From NCBI GenBank assembly GCA_052246725.1, contig JBQQCL010000008.1: a stretch of DNA of 64,000 nt. One strand, written 5' to 3'. The stretch comes from Pseudalkalibacillus sp052246725 (lineage in GTDB: Bacteria > Bacillota > Bacilli > Bacillales > Fictibacillaceae). The notes under the pieces are model-generated. The model did no database searches and was not told the origin of the DNA. It worked only from the letters and a program-made list of their open reading frames with translations. A program made the position numbers and the translations under genes. Below, in pieces: positions 24,535 to 32,707 of the stretch (position 1 is its first letter; every line of letters begins with the position of its first letter).

Positions 24535-25089
24535 ATGGAAATGAAAAAGGCGCGGCATAGCCGTATCATAAATACAGATCAAGTAATGACTTGTGATTTG
24601 AATAACTACAATACGCTATTTGGCGGGGTATTGATGAAGAAATTGGATGGAGTCGCGACAATTTCCGCTCGCCGCCATTCCAGAGCTAAAGAATGTGTTA
24701 CAGCTTCAATTGATTCAATTGATTTCTTGGCACCAATCCACCAAAGTGATTCGGTATGTATTGAATCTTATGTTTCTTTTACTGGAAAGACATCTATGGA
24801 GATTTTTTGTAAGGTAATTGCCGAGGACATGTTGACTGGTGATCGCCGTATAGCAGCGACAGCTTTCTTAACATTCGTCGCTTTGGATGAAAACAAACAA
24901 CCGATGGAAGTTCCAGGCGTCATTCCCGAGACGGAAGAGGAGAAGACATTATTTGAGACTGGAGCTGATCGTGCTGAAGTCCGAATGATCAGAAGAAAGA
25001 AAAGTAAAGAGTTAGCTGCATCCATCTCTGTAAAAAAACCTTGGGATGAGGACATCGAGTCGATAGAAAGTGAGGGGCTAGAGGTATGA
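24535..25089 (+). CDS. Hotdog-fold acyl-CoA thioesterase (YkhA-like)
   Basis: 184 residues with a BFIT/BACH-type hotdog domain: MTCDLNNYNTLFGGVLMKKLDGVATI (N/D-x-N-x-x-G-G-x-L is the active-site region), SIDSIDFLAPIHQSD, and FLTFVALDENKQPMEVP. Family members hydrolyse medium- to long-chain acyl-CoA in the cytosol. The charged tail after about 140 is longer than in minimal hotdog proteins. The ATG at 24535 is spaced properly from AAAGGTGA. A small gene overlaps its stop by four bases (ATGA). Confidence 0.85.
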   Translation: MEMKKARHSRIINTDQVMTCDLNNYNTLFGGVLMKKLDGVATISARRHSRAKECVTASIDSIDFLAPIHQSDSVCIESYVSFTGKTSMEIFCKVIAEDMLTGDRRIAATAFLTFVALDENKQPMEVPGVIPETEEEKTLFETGADRAEVRMIRRKKSKELAASISVKKPWDEDIESIESEGLEV

Positions 25090-25448
25090 TCTCTTTATCA
25101 AGCCTTCAAGACTTGCAAAATATCAAGACTAGAATTGAACAGATCAAAATAGAGATGCCCGATGTATACAATAGGATGGTTCATTTAACCGATTTGACAA
25201 GACAATTGCAATTCCGTTACTCCTATTTAGCATGCTTATTGACTGATGAAGATGCAACTGAGAGTTATCCGAATTTTGCAAGTGAATCTGTAATGGATCT
25301 CTTCCACCAGGAAGTGAGAAAGATTAAAATGACAGATAATATATATGTTGTGACAGAATTACTTCAATCGAATAAACAATGTGGTTACGACAAAATATGC
25401 TTATTGTTCCTTGGAATTTCGCCTGAGAAATTAAAGGGGATACAATAA
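25086..25448 (+). CDS. Hypothetical protein coupled to the thioesterase
   Basis: 120 residues, mostly helical, with no signal or membrane segment and no recognised family. The first 45 residues (SSLQDLQNIKTRIEQIKIEM) could form a coiled coil. Translation is coupled to the thioesterase by an ATGA overlap, suggesting a partner or accessory role, but nothing in the sequence shows a function. A terminator follows directly. Confidence 0.6.
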   Translation: MISLSSLQDLQNIKTRIEQIKIEMPDVYNRMVHLTDLTRQLQFRYSYLACLLTDEDATESYPNFASESVMDLFHQEVRKIKMTDNIYVVTELLQSNKQCGYDKICLLFLGISPEKLKGIQ

Positions 25449-25456
25449 CAGCAAAA

Positions 25457-25508
25457 GAAGCTTACTCAAAAGCACTTTTTAATGAGGCTTTTTGGTAAGC
25501 TTCCTTTC
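25457..25508 (+). terminator. Long hairpin terminator of the thioesterase operon
   Basis: GAAGCTTACTCAAAAGC pairs with GCTTTTTGGTAAGCTTC across a 13-base loop, ending in CTTTC. Confidence 0.7.
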
Positions 25509-25530
25509 ATTACATCAATATATGAATAAC

Positions 25531-25557
25531 TAAGCCTTGGCTTTGCCTGGTTTTCTT
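25531..25557 (-). repeat. Head fragment of the AAAGAAAAC repeat family
   Basis: On the minus strand AAGAAAACCAGGCAAAGCC followed by AAGGCTTAG, matching the first 25 bases of the copy at 18771. It overlaps the stop codon region of the RsbR paralogue. Confidence 0.55.
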
Positions 25558-26398
25558 AAACGGATCCGTTCTCACTAACCAGGTTTGCACTGATCGCTTG
25601 TTGCAGGTTACCTCTCACTTCTGCTTTATCTCTGAACGAGAGTCCTTCTTTCACCATCTTGCTGGCAATATCAGCGCGCATACCTGTAATGATCGCTTTA
25701 CATCCCATCAATGAAATGCCATCTATGACTTTTAAAAGATGGTGCGTCACATCTGCTTCCATCTGTGCAACCCCAGAAAGATCGATGATCAAGGTCTCGA
25801 TTCGCCCTCGGCTTACTTCTTCCAAAACTTTATCTTCTATCGTTTCCGAACGGGAATCATCAATGGCGCCAATCAATGGAAAAATGGCAGTGGATGTGTT
25901 GATCGGAATAATTTGGACAGATAAATTTTCCACTAATTTCTTTTCTCTTTCAAGCAATTTATCTTTGAACGTGGAATAACTGATAAAGAAATTGTTCAGG
26001 AAAAGGTCGATATGTTCATTGACTGTTCTTTCCGTTGAATAGAATTCTTCTCGACAATCGGATTTATTGAGTGATTTGTCGTATTGATAGAGGAAACTCC
26101 ACAATGTTCTGCGGATTGCATGGACCCAGTCCAATTTAAACGTCAAGGTCATCGAATATTTTGCCCAGACGATTCCTTCTTGTTCCGCAAAAGCAATTAA
26201 GTCTGCAGTTTCTTGATTGACGACATATCCGATGAGTCTATGTGCATTTTCTACAAGATTGATGTTCCCGATCATCTGGATCTCTTCAATCTTATCTCTT
26301 ACTTTATCGGCTTCCGTGAGTAAGTTTTCCTCAACTTCTTCTTTATGTTTCTCAAGGAATTCTGTAATTTCCTTTCCTTCTTGTAAAATCAAACTCAA
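25556..26398 (-). CDS. RsbR-paralogue stressosome protein (STAS domain)
   Basis: About 280 residues. Residues 1-150 form the globin-like N-terminal sensor domain seen in RsbR proteins, and 155-275 the STAS domain with AIFPLIGAIDDSRSETIEDKV and LIIDLSGVAQMEADVTHHLL. Ser/Thr positions after IGAID and in DLSGV match the regions phosphorylated by RsbT in B. subtilis RsbRA. The protein would assemble with RsbS in the stressosome that gates SigB. The TTG at 26398 is chosen because AGGGTG lies upstream. It is a lone gene here, as RsbR paralogues often are. Confidence 0.87.
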   Translation of the reverse strand: MSLILQEGKEITEFLEKHKEEVEENLLTEADKVRDKIEEIQMIGNINLVENAHRLIGYVVNQETADLIAFAEQEGIVWAKYSMTLTFKLDWVHAIRRTLWSFLYQYDKSLNKSDCREEFYSTERTVNEHIDLFLNNFFISYSTFKDKLLEREKKLVENLSVQIIPINTSTAIFPLIGAIDDSRSETIEDKVLEEVSRGRIETLIIDLSGVAQMEADVTHHLLKVIDGISLMGCKAIITGMRADIASKMVKEGLSFRDKAEVRGNLQQAISANLVSENGSV

Positions 26399-26605
26399 AA
26401 CAATCACCCTTTCCAATGAGAGAAGTTTGTTTTATATACCAAGCATAGTGATGTGTAAAAAGGATTGATTATATGTATCACTATAATATTTTTTATCTTA
26501 CCAAAGTCTGAGAATTTCGTAAATAAAGAAGACTTTTGAATACATGTTTTGAGGGTACAGTTGAAACACTAACTACGTAAACTACACTTTCGGGAGGAAT
26601 AGATT

Positions 26606-27349
26606 GTGCAAAATCAAATGAATCCAAATGGTTTCCAGCAACAGCAAGGAAACACGACTATGCAGCAGAATGTTAAACCATTCGCACCGCCTACTGGGAA
26701 TATGCCGCAAAATCAAACCCAGCCTCAATCGGGAATGCAACAGAATCCTGCTCAACAGCAAAATCGGATGGCACCGAGTATGAATCATGGCGGACATGAG
26801 ATGTTCGATAGCCATGAAGTTCTTTCTTCCATTATCGGTATGTTGGATCAGTATCTTATTTATGATCAATTCGTAAAGGATCAAGAGCTGCGGACTATTT
26901 TATATCGTCAGCATAGTTTCATCACCGACCTGTACAATACTATCGTTGAAGCCTTTTCGACCGGTCAAAAACCAACTCACTCTACTCGTGTTTATAAAAT
27001 GCAGCAAAACAACGACACGGTGTATGGCCTGAGTCCCAGCCTACCGAAAAAGCCATTCACTTCAGCAAATCAAGTGAATGATGAAAGCCTGTCAGGATAC
27101 ATGCTCGGCCTGGCGAAGTCTACTTCTTCTTTATTAGCAATGACAGCTCTAGAAATGACGAACCCTGTATTAAGAAGAGTGATTGCGGACAGCGTGCCGA
27201 ATTTTATTGAAATGGCGTATGAAATCTACCTGTATCAGAACAAACATCAATACTATCAAGTTCCTCAGCTTGCACAACAAGATATGGCACAAATGCTGCA
27301 AAGCTATGCACCTGCTCAAAACATGCAACCAAATCAGTACAGACAATAG
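26606..27349 (+). CDS. CotF-like spore coat protein
   Basis: 247 residues. Residues 1-60 are Gln/Asn/Pro/Met-rich and disordered (MQNQMNPNGFQQQQGN...). Residues 65-230 are the helical Coat F domain: SHEVLSSIIGMLDQYLIYDQF, SFITDLYNTIVEAFSTGQ and LLAMTALEMTNPVLRRVIAD. These proteins are incorporated in the spore coat or are sporulation-associated. GTG start behind GGGAGG. A clear terminator follows, so it is monocistronic. Confidence 0.83.
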   Translation: MQNQMNPNGFQQQQGNTTMQQNVKPFAPPTGNMPQNQTQPQSGMQQNPAQQQNRMAPSMNHGGHEMFDSHEVLSSIIGMLDQYLIYDQFVKDQELRTILYRQHSFITDLYNTIVEAFSTGQKPTHSTRVYKMQQNNDTVYGLSPSLPKKPFTSANQVNDESLSGYMLGLAKSTSSLLAMTALEMTNPVLRRVIADSVPNFIEMAYEIYLYQNKHQYYQVPQLAQQDMAQMLQSYAPAQNMQPNQYRQ

Positions 27350-27362
27350 TTTTTCAATAAGG

Positions 27363-27389
27363 AAGCTGGCCATCTCGGCCAGCTTTTTC
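27363..27389 (+). terminator. Terminator of the CotF-like gene
   Basis: Nine-bp perfect stem AAGCTGGCC / GGCCAGCTT followed by TTTTC. Confidence 0.88.
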
Positions 27390-27446
27390 ATTATTTGGGT
27401 GGTTTTTGTGGGTATTGGAAGTGGTTTGAGCATGTTTCGCGGTCAA

Positions 27447-27500
27447 CTTGAGCAATTTTGATGCTATCTTGAGCAATTTCGAGATCAGCTTGAGCAATTC
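27447..27500. repeat. Short phrase array, CTTGAGCAATT type
   Basis: Three copies of CTTGAGCAATTTYGA-like sequence starting at 27447, 27468 and 27489 (exactly 21 bp apart), between the convergent cotF-like and glpD genes. Confidence 0.7.
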
Positions 27501-27564
27501 GGTACGATCTTACTACGCTTAAAGCTTGCATCCTTCCAAAAAATTCCCCGCTCCAGCACAACAA

Positions 27565-29241
27565 TCAAATCGCTTTTTCTGGTTCCTCCATGTCCATCGG
27601 TGTTGTGGAGTGGGTCAGATGTTCTTCAAGCTCGACCTCATAAATCTGTTTCTCATCATCTGTCCAGCCTAATTGTGCTGCCATTGATTCGATGACTGGC
27701 GTTTTCCACTTGAAAACCCATTCGATATCGAAAAAGAGTGCTCCGGTCCGGCGGATGAAGAAATCGATCGGTTTTGTCACCATTTCATCATCTATGCTGT
27801 ATTGCAAAACAGCCCGTAAATACTTCGGCATTCCATCTCCATCTTCTAACCCTTTGTAGATTTCATAAATAGGACCAATGTTCGAGCCATAGCGTTGGAC
27901 GAGAATTTCTGCCAGTTTTTCCTTCAGTCCCAGCTTTACTCCTTGTTCGACCTTCTCCTTTTTAAAAGTCTCAAATCCAGCTGAACCGCCGACATCACCA
28001 CCTGAGATCGGCAAGTGCTTCGTTTTGCATCCAGGATATGTGCCAACTCCCTCTTCGCTCAATTGTTCTGCGACGAGGTTCACGATGCTGTCAGCCATTT
28101 TACGGTATCCTGTCAATTTCCCGCCTGCAATCGTGATCAAGCCGGAATTCGAAATGAAGATTTCATCTTTACGTGAAATCTCTGACGGGTCTTTTCCTTC
28201 CTCATGGATTAGCGGTCGCAATCCTGCCCAGCTTGACTCCACATCCTCGGCTGTTATTTTTAAGTCAGGGAACATGAAGTCGATCGCGCCTAACACGTAC
28301 TCGCGGTCTTCATTTGTCATTCTTGGTTTTGCGATGTCTTCGTCGTACGTTGTATCGGTCGTTCCTACATACGTCTTCCCATCTCTCGGAATCGCGAAAA
28401 CCATCCGCCCATCAGGTGTATCGAAATAGATCGCCTGCTGCAAAGGAAAGCGCTCCTGGTCAAAGACGAGATGGATTCCTTTCGTCAAATGCAACGTCTT
28501 CCCTTCCTTCGACTTGTCGCGATCTCTCAATGTATCCACCCAAGGACCAGCTGCATTGATGATTTTTTTCGTACGGACCTTGTACGTTCCGCCACCAAGT
28601 TGATCCTTCAAGACAACCCCCATAACACGCCCGTCTTCATAGATGAAATCTTCCACTTTTACATAATTGGCTGCGTTGACGCCATGTTCAACTGCTTTCT
28701 TGAGAACTTCGATCGTAAGGCGGGCATCGTCGGTACGGTATTCGACGTAATAGCCGCCTCCCTTTAAGCTTTCCTTTTTCAAAGTCGGTTCTTTCTCAAG
28801 CGTTTCAGCAGCACTCAGCATTTTCCTTCGTTCGCTTCGTTTCACCCCTGCTAAAAAATCATAAACCCGCAGGCCGATCGAGGTGCTGAATTTTCCGAAC
28901 GTCCCGCCTTTATAAATCGGCAGCAGCATCCATTCCGGTGTCGTGACATGGGGTCCGTTCTCATAGACGATTGCACGTTCTTTACCGACTTCAGCAACCA
29001 TCTTGATTTCAAATTGCTTTAGATACCGAAGCCCACCGTGCACCAATTTTGTTGAGCGGCTGGACGTTCCCGCGGCAAAATCCTGCATGTCGACAAGGGC
29101 TGTTTTTATGCCGCGTGTTGCAGCGTCCAGTGCTACACCGGCACCTGTAATACCTCCTCCGACAACGAACACATCATATTCTTCTTGTTCCATGGCTTCT
29201 AATTTCTCTATTCTGTCTCTGCTTGAAAATGAAGGTTTCAT
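27565..29241 (-). CDS. glpD: Aerobic glycerol-3-phosphate dehydrogenase
   Basis: 558 residues, full length for GlpD. The FAD-binding Rossmann motif is VFVVGGGITGAGVALDAATRG near 24-44. RSTKLVHGGLRYL and INAAGPWVDTLR are conserved flavoprotein signatures, and the C-terminal domain from about 400 matches DAO_C. It oxidises glycerol-3-phosphate to dihydroxyacetone phosphate at the membrane and feeds electrons to quinone. ATG at 29241 behind AAGGAG. It is the last gene of the minus-strand glp group and has its own GlpP-type leader terminator about 580 bp upstream. Confidence 0.95.
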   Translation of the reverse strand: MKPSFSSRDRIEKLEAMEQEEYDVFVVGGGITGAGVALDAATRGIKTALVDMQDFAAGTSSRSTKLVHGGLRYLKQFEIKMVAEVGKERAIVYENGPHVTTPEWMLLPIYKGGTFGKFSTSIGLRVYDFLAGVKRSERRKMLSAAETLEKEPTLKKESLKGGGYYVEYRTDDARLTIEVLKKAVEHGVNAANYVKVEDFIYEDGRVMGVVLKDQLGGGTYKVRTKKIINAAGPWVDTLRDRDKSKEGKTLHLTKGIHLVFDQERFPLQQAIYFDTPDGRMVFAIPRDGKTYVGTTDTTYDEDIAKPRMTNEDREYVLGAIDFMFPDLKITAEDVESSWAGLRPLIHEEGKDPSEISRKDEIFISNSGLITIAGGKLTGYRKMADSIVNLVAEQLSEEGVGTYPGCKTKHLPISGGDVGGSAGFETFKKEKVEQGVKLGLKEKLAEILVQRYGSNIGPIYEIYKGLEDGDGMPKYLRAVLQYSIDDEMVTKPIDFFIRRTGALFFDIEWVFKWKTPVIESMAAQLGWTDDEKQIYEVELEEHLTHSTTPMDMEEPEKAI

Positions 29242-29301
29242 CCTCTGCACTCCTTTTTAGTTGGGTCTGTTATGCTTATTTGATTATCATTTATAGGTTT
29301 G

Positions 29302-29343
29302 TTAAATAATGATGTTGATTTAAGGCTAAGTTTGATTAAAGCG
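29302..29343. repeat. TTAAATAATGATGTTGATTT repeat, copy 1
   Basis: About 42 bp (TTAAATAATGATGTTGATTT, then GGCTAAGTTTGATTAAAGCG) matched with few changes at 61639-61680. Lies in the glpD leader region. Confidence 0.7.
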
Positions 29344-29393
29344 TACTTCACGCCACTCCTTTGAGAAAAGCGAGTCAGGCAAAACCCCATAGC

Positions 29394-29600
29394 CATGTTT
29401 TCAGTTAACGGACACAAGCGCTGTTATTTAAAGGTAAAATCGGTGTTTCTGAAATTTAACGGACACCACAGCCGTTATTTGTGAACAAAGCAGCTGATTT
29501 TCTATGGTATTTACGAAATAAGGTCCCTGGTGTCCGTTAAGTTTGTAATTTTCCCTTAAATTGGCCAAATAAGGCCTCCTGTGTCCGTTAGCGGTTTGGT
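29394..29600. repeat. AACGGACAC repeat family, complete four-module element 1
   Basis: Four units of about 25 bp: forward at 29405 and 29456, reversed at 29516 and 29567. Start-to-start distances are 51, 60 and 51. Each unit reads TTAACGGACAC, six to eight variable bases, then TTATTT. The whole block, with flanks CCATGTTTT on the left and TTGGTC on the right, is repeated at 62213-62422. It lies between glpK and glpD. Confidence 0.85.
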
Positions 29601-29736
29601 CAACTTGGGTACCACCAGGATAGAGGGTGGCTTGCAGATCGCTCGTGGAAAGGGAGTGAATTCCACAATCCTCAGAACGCTTTATCTTTCGAGTTTCCAT
29701 CTTTACTATAGGTATTGACGTTTTCTGGTTTTTATT

Positions 29737-29824
29737 TAAAGAAAACTTAACGAAGTCCAGCCGAAGGCGCAGACTTGAGCCATAGTTACCCTTATACTGA
29801 AGAAAGTATTTGCTTTAACTGAAA
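29737..29824 (+). repeat. AAAGAAAAC repeat family, copy in glpD leader
   Basis: AAAGAAAACTT ... AAGGCGCAGACTTGAGCCAT ... CTTATACTGAAGAAAGTAT; related to 18771-18922. The right arm of its hairpin is degenerate. Confidence 0.6.
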
Positions 29825-29901
29825 CAAAAAGAGACCACAACTCCCCTTTAAGTACCATCGTTTGGCTTATAGGGTGTTGCGGTCTCTCCATTTCTCCGAC
29901 C
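29825..29901 (-). terminator. GlpP-type leader terminator before glpD
   Basis: On the minus strand the box CGGAGAAATGGAGAGACC (29899-29882) leads into a hairpin GAGACCGCAAC / GTTGTGGTCTC and five T residues. The start of the box's twin in front of glpF (CGGAGAATAGGAGA) is nearly the same. This is the layout of antiterminator-controlled leaders: with glycerol-3-phosphate, GlpP would bind the box and prevent the hairpin. Confidence 0.75.
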
Positions 29902-29935
29902 AGAATATTAACTTGGTTTCATCGTATCATAATTT

Positions 29936-31426
29936 TCACTTGAATGCCATAGTTGCGTGGACTGCTTTTTTCCAGCCTTCATAAAGCGAGTCGCGTTCTT
30001 CTTCACCCATTTTATTCGTGAAGGTGTGATCCACTTTCCATTGCTTCGCGATCTCAGAACGATCCTTCCAATACCCGACGGCAAGCCCTGCAAGATATGC
30101 CGCTCCGAGAGCTGTCGTTTCGTTCACGACGGGACGTTCAACAGGTACACCCAATACGTCACTCTGGAATTGGGAGAGGAAATTGTTCTTCACAGCGCCT
30201 CCGTCTACGCGTAACGCTTTCAATGAAATACCAGAATCAGCTTCCATCGCGGTTAGTACATCCTTTGTCTGATACGCCAGGGATTCAAGCGTCGCTCTAA
30301 CAAAATGCTCTTTAGACGTCCCTCGAGTGATACCGAAGACGGCGCCTCTTACATCGCTGTCCCAATACGGTGTGCCAAGTCCGACGAAGGCAGGAACGAC
30401 ATAGACACCATCCGTTGATTCCACGCGCTCAGCATATTTTTCACTGTCAGCAGCGTCCTTGAACATCCTCAACCCATCACGGAGCCATTGGACTGCTGAT
30501 CCGGCAACGAAAATGCTTCCTTCAAGGGCATATTCGACCTTTCCATCGATTCCCCAGGCGATCGTCGTCAACAGCCCGTGATCAGATGTGACAGCTTTTT
30601 CCCCAGTATTCATCAGCATGAAACAGCCTGTCCCGTAAGTGTTCTTGGCCATTCCTTCTTCGTAGCACGCTTGCCCGAACAACGCCGCTTGCTGGTCACC
30701 TGCGACACCAGCGATCGGGATTGATTGACCGAAGAAATGATGTTCCACCGTATGACCGTAAATTTCAGACGATGGCTTGACCTCTGGAAGCATCGACCTC
30801 GGCACTTCAAGAATGTCGAGCAATTCGTCATCCCATTTCAGCTCGTGGATGTTAAACATCAAGGTTCGCGATGCATTGGAATAATCCGTCACATGCGCTT
30901 TACCGCCTGTCATTTTCCAGATCAACCATGAATCGATCGTCCCGAACATCAAGTCGCCGGCTTCCGCTTTTTCACGTACACCTTCAACGTTATCAAGGAT
31001 CCACTTCACCTTAGTCCCTGAAAAATAGGCGTCGATCAAGAGGCCAGTCTTTTTTCTGAATGTCTCATTGTAGCCTTTTGATTTCAGTTCATCACAAATG
31101 CCAGCTGTCTGACGGGATTGCCAGACGATTGCGTTATAGACCGGCTTCTCTGTGTTTTTATCCCAAACGACAGTCGTTTCCCGTTGGTTCGTGATACCGA
31201 TGCCGGCAATCTGTTCAGGCTTCGTATCAGTTTCGGATAAAACTTGTGCGATGACGGCGAGGACCGATCCCCAGATTTCGTTGGCATTATGTTCCACCCA
31301 GCCGGACTTTGGAAAGTGCTGCGTGAATTCTTTTTGAGAAGTATGGACGATTTCGCCTTCCTTGTTGAAAAGAATGGCACGTGTACTTGTCGTTCCCTGG
31401 TCTAGTGATAGAATGTATTTTTCCAT
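29936..31426 (-). CDS. glpK: Glycerol kinase
   Basis: 496 residues of the FGGY kinase family, standard length. The ATP-side DQGTTSTRAILF (9-20), GITNQRETTVVWD (about 77-89), IPIAGVAGDQQAALFGQ and RVDGGAVKNNFL motifs are intact. HTVEHHFFGQ near 228-237 holds the His phosphorylated by PTS HPr in Gram-positive GlpK, so catabolite control at enzyme level is expected. It converts glycerol to glycerol-3-phosphate in the cytosol. GGGGAGG precedes the ATG, and glpF lies 16 bp upstream in the same operon. Confidence 0.96.
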   Translation of the reverse strand: MEKYILSLDQGTTSTRAILFNKEGEIVHTSQKEFTQHFPKSGWVEHNANEIWGSVLAVIAQVLSETDTKPEQIAGIGITNQRETTVVWDKNTEKPVYNAIVWQSRQTAGICDELKSKGYNETFRKKTGLLIDAYFSGTKVKWILDNVEGVREKAEAGDLMFGTIDSWLIWKMTGGKAHVTDYSNASRTLMFNIHELKWDDELLDILEVPRSMLPEVKPSSEIYGHTVEHHFFGQSIPIAGVAGDQQAALFGQACYEEGMAKNTYGTGCFMLMNTGEKAVTSDHGLLTTIAWGIDGKVEYALEGSIFVAGSAVQWLRDGLRMFKDAADSEKYAERVESTDGVYVVPAFVGLGTPYWDSDVRGAVFGITRGTSKEHFVRATLESLAYQTKDVLTAMEADSGISLKALRVDGGAVKNNFLSQFQSDVLGVPVERPVVNETTALGAAYLAGLAVGYWKDRSEIAKQWKVDHTFTNKMGEEERDSLYEGWKKAVHATMAFK

Positions 31427-31441
31427 GTCATCTTCCTCCCC

Positions 31442-32284
31442 TTATTGAATGGTTTCTTTAAGTCTTGCTGGAGATGCTTTCTCTTTCACTGGTATTTCTT
31501 TTTCACTTGTCATGTAAGCAGCTGATAACACGAGTAAAATCATGGCGCCTACGATCCAGAAGGCTGGCGAATCGATACCCAGGAACATTTTTTTATAAAA
31601 CAGGGCGCCGAATACCCCGCCTAAGATCGGACCGACGACTGGAATCCATGCATACCCCCAGTCTGATGACCCTTTCCCGACAATCGGTAATACAAAATGT
31701 GCGATTCTCGGTCCTAAGTCACGAGCTGGATTAATTGCATAACCCGTCGTACCGCCAAGAGACATTCCGATAGCGACGATCAAAAATCCAACAATCAACG
31801 GATTCAGGCCTTCAGTGAATTCATTCGCCCCGATCGCTAGCAATCCGAGCAAAAGGACAAAAGTCCCGATGACCTCACTTAATAGATTCGAAAAAGAATG
31901 TCTGATTGCAGGGTCTGTTGAAAAGACAGCCCGTTTCAATTCTGGTTCTTCCGTTTCTCTCCAATGCGGCAGGTAATGGAAGTAAACAATGACCGCTCCA
32001 AGGAAAGCTCCAATCATCTGAGCTGTGATGTATTTCGGTACTTGAGCCCATGGGAACTCCCCGATTGATGCAAGACCGAGTGTAACAGCAGGATTGATAT
32101 GTGCCCCGCTGATTCCACCCACTGCGTAGACGGCAACTGCCACCGCAAGCCCCCATCCCATTGTAATGACGATCCAGCCTGAATCCTGTGCCTTTGTCTT
32201 CTTTAATACGACACCGCCTACTACGCCCCCTCCTAAAATAATCAAAATCATCGTTCCTATGATCTCTGCCATGAACGTCGACAT
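31442..32284 (-). CDS. glpF: Glycerol uptake facilitator (aquaglyceroporin)
   Basis: 280 residues, six membrane helices plus two half-helices with the channel motifs NPAVT (first half, SGAHINPAVTLGL) and NPARD (second half, GYAINPARDLGPR). The Asp after the second NPAR is characteristic of glycerol rather than water channels. It admits glycerol for GlpK. The ATG at 32284 is spaced six bases from AGGAGGA, whereas the ATG two codons upstream touches it. Upstream lies a tandem duplication carrying a second ribosome-site copy. Confidence 0.93.
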   Translation of the reverse strand: MSTFMAEIIGTMILIILGGGVVGGVVLKKTKAQDSGWIVITMGWGLAVAVAVYAVGGISGAHINPAVTLGLASIGEFPWAQVPKYITAQMIGAFLGAVIVYFHYLPHWRETEEPELKRAVFSTDPAIRHSFSNLLSEVIGTFVLLLGLLAIGANEFTEGLNPLIVGFLIVAIGMSLGGTTGYAINPARDLGPRIAHFVLPIVGKGSSDWGYAWIPVVGPILGGVFGALFYKKMFLGIDSPAFWIVGAMILLVLSAAYMTSEKEIPVKEKASPARLKETIQ

Positions 32285-32288
32285 AACC

Positions 32289-32362
32289 ATTCCTCCTGTG
32301 GTTGTAATGAAAATCTTTTCAAACTATTCCTCCTGTGGTTGTGATGAAAACCTTTTCAGAAA
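32289..32362 (-). repeat. 37-bp tandem duplication at the glpF ribosome site
   Basis: Two 37-bp copies (32289-32325 and 32326-32362) with few differences. On the minus strand each contains AACCACAGGAGGAAT, so the Shine-Dalgarno of glpF is duplicated, and each contains a cre-like palindrome TGAAAANCTTTTCA (32308-32321 and 32345-32358). Confidence 0.85.
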
Positions 32363-32482
32363 ATTGCTTCGTTCAGGTGGATCATTTGCGCAAAATGATC
32401 TAACTATGTGTTCGTCACGAACAGAGAAATTTTGACAATAACAAAAGTGCTGCATATAAATACCTGTTTTTCTAGTTCAGGG

Positions 32483-32566
32483 TAAAGAAAACCTGGCAAA
32501 ACCTAGCGTTAGCGAAGACAATATTTGCACTTATACTGAAGAAAGTATTAATACTTTCTTTAAGTC
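32483..32566 (+). repeat. AAAGAAAAC repeat family, copy in glpF leader
   Basis: AAAGAAAACCTGGCAAAACC ... TTTGCACTTATACTGAAG with a complete terminal hairpin ACTGAAGAAAGTAT / ATACTTTCTTTAAGT. It sits between the leader terminator and glpF, so it is part of the read-through mRNA. Confidence 0.7.
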
Positions 32567-32570
32567 AAAA

Positions 32571-32637
32571 GAAAAAATCCACACGAATCTTCCCATTCAT
32601 GAAATGGGTGATACGTGTGGATCTCCTATTCTCCGTC
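32571..32637 (-). terminator. GlpP-type leader terminator before glpF
   Basis: On the minus strand GACGGAGAATAGGAGATCC (32637-32619) leads into the hairpin ATCCACACG / CGTGTGGAT (with inner pairing CCCATT / AATGGG) and TTTTTTC. Same organisation and near-identical purine box as the leader of glpD. Confidence 0.8.
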
Positions 32638-32707
32638 ACATGACTATTAACTTGTCCACTAGGTTACATGATGCTGAAAACGCTGTCAATCTCAGTTTCC
32701 ATTACAT

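Noticed and set aside
25556..27349. Complete SigB/stressosome operon
   Set aside because: Only one RsbR paralogue is present; rsbS, rsbT and the sigB genes are not in the window.
29428..29700. 90-codon minus-strand frame between glpK and glpD
   Set aside because: Consists of the AACGGACAC modules; repeated peptide phrases follow the DNA repeat, and no ribosome site was seen.
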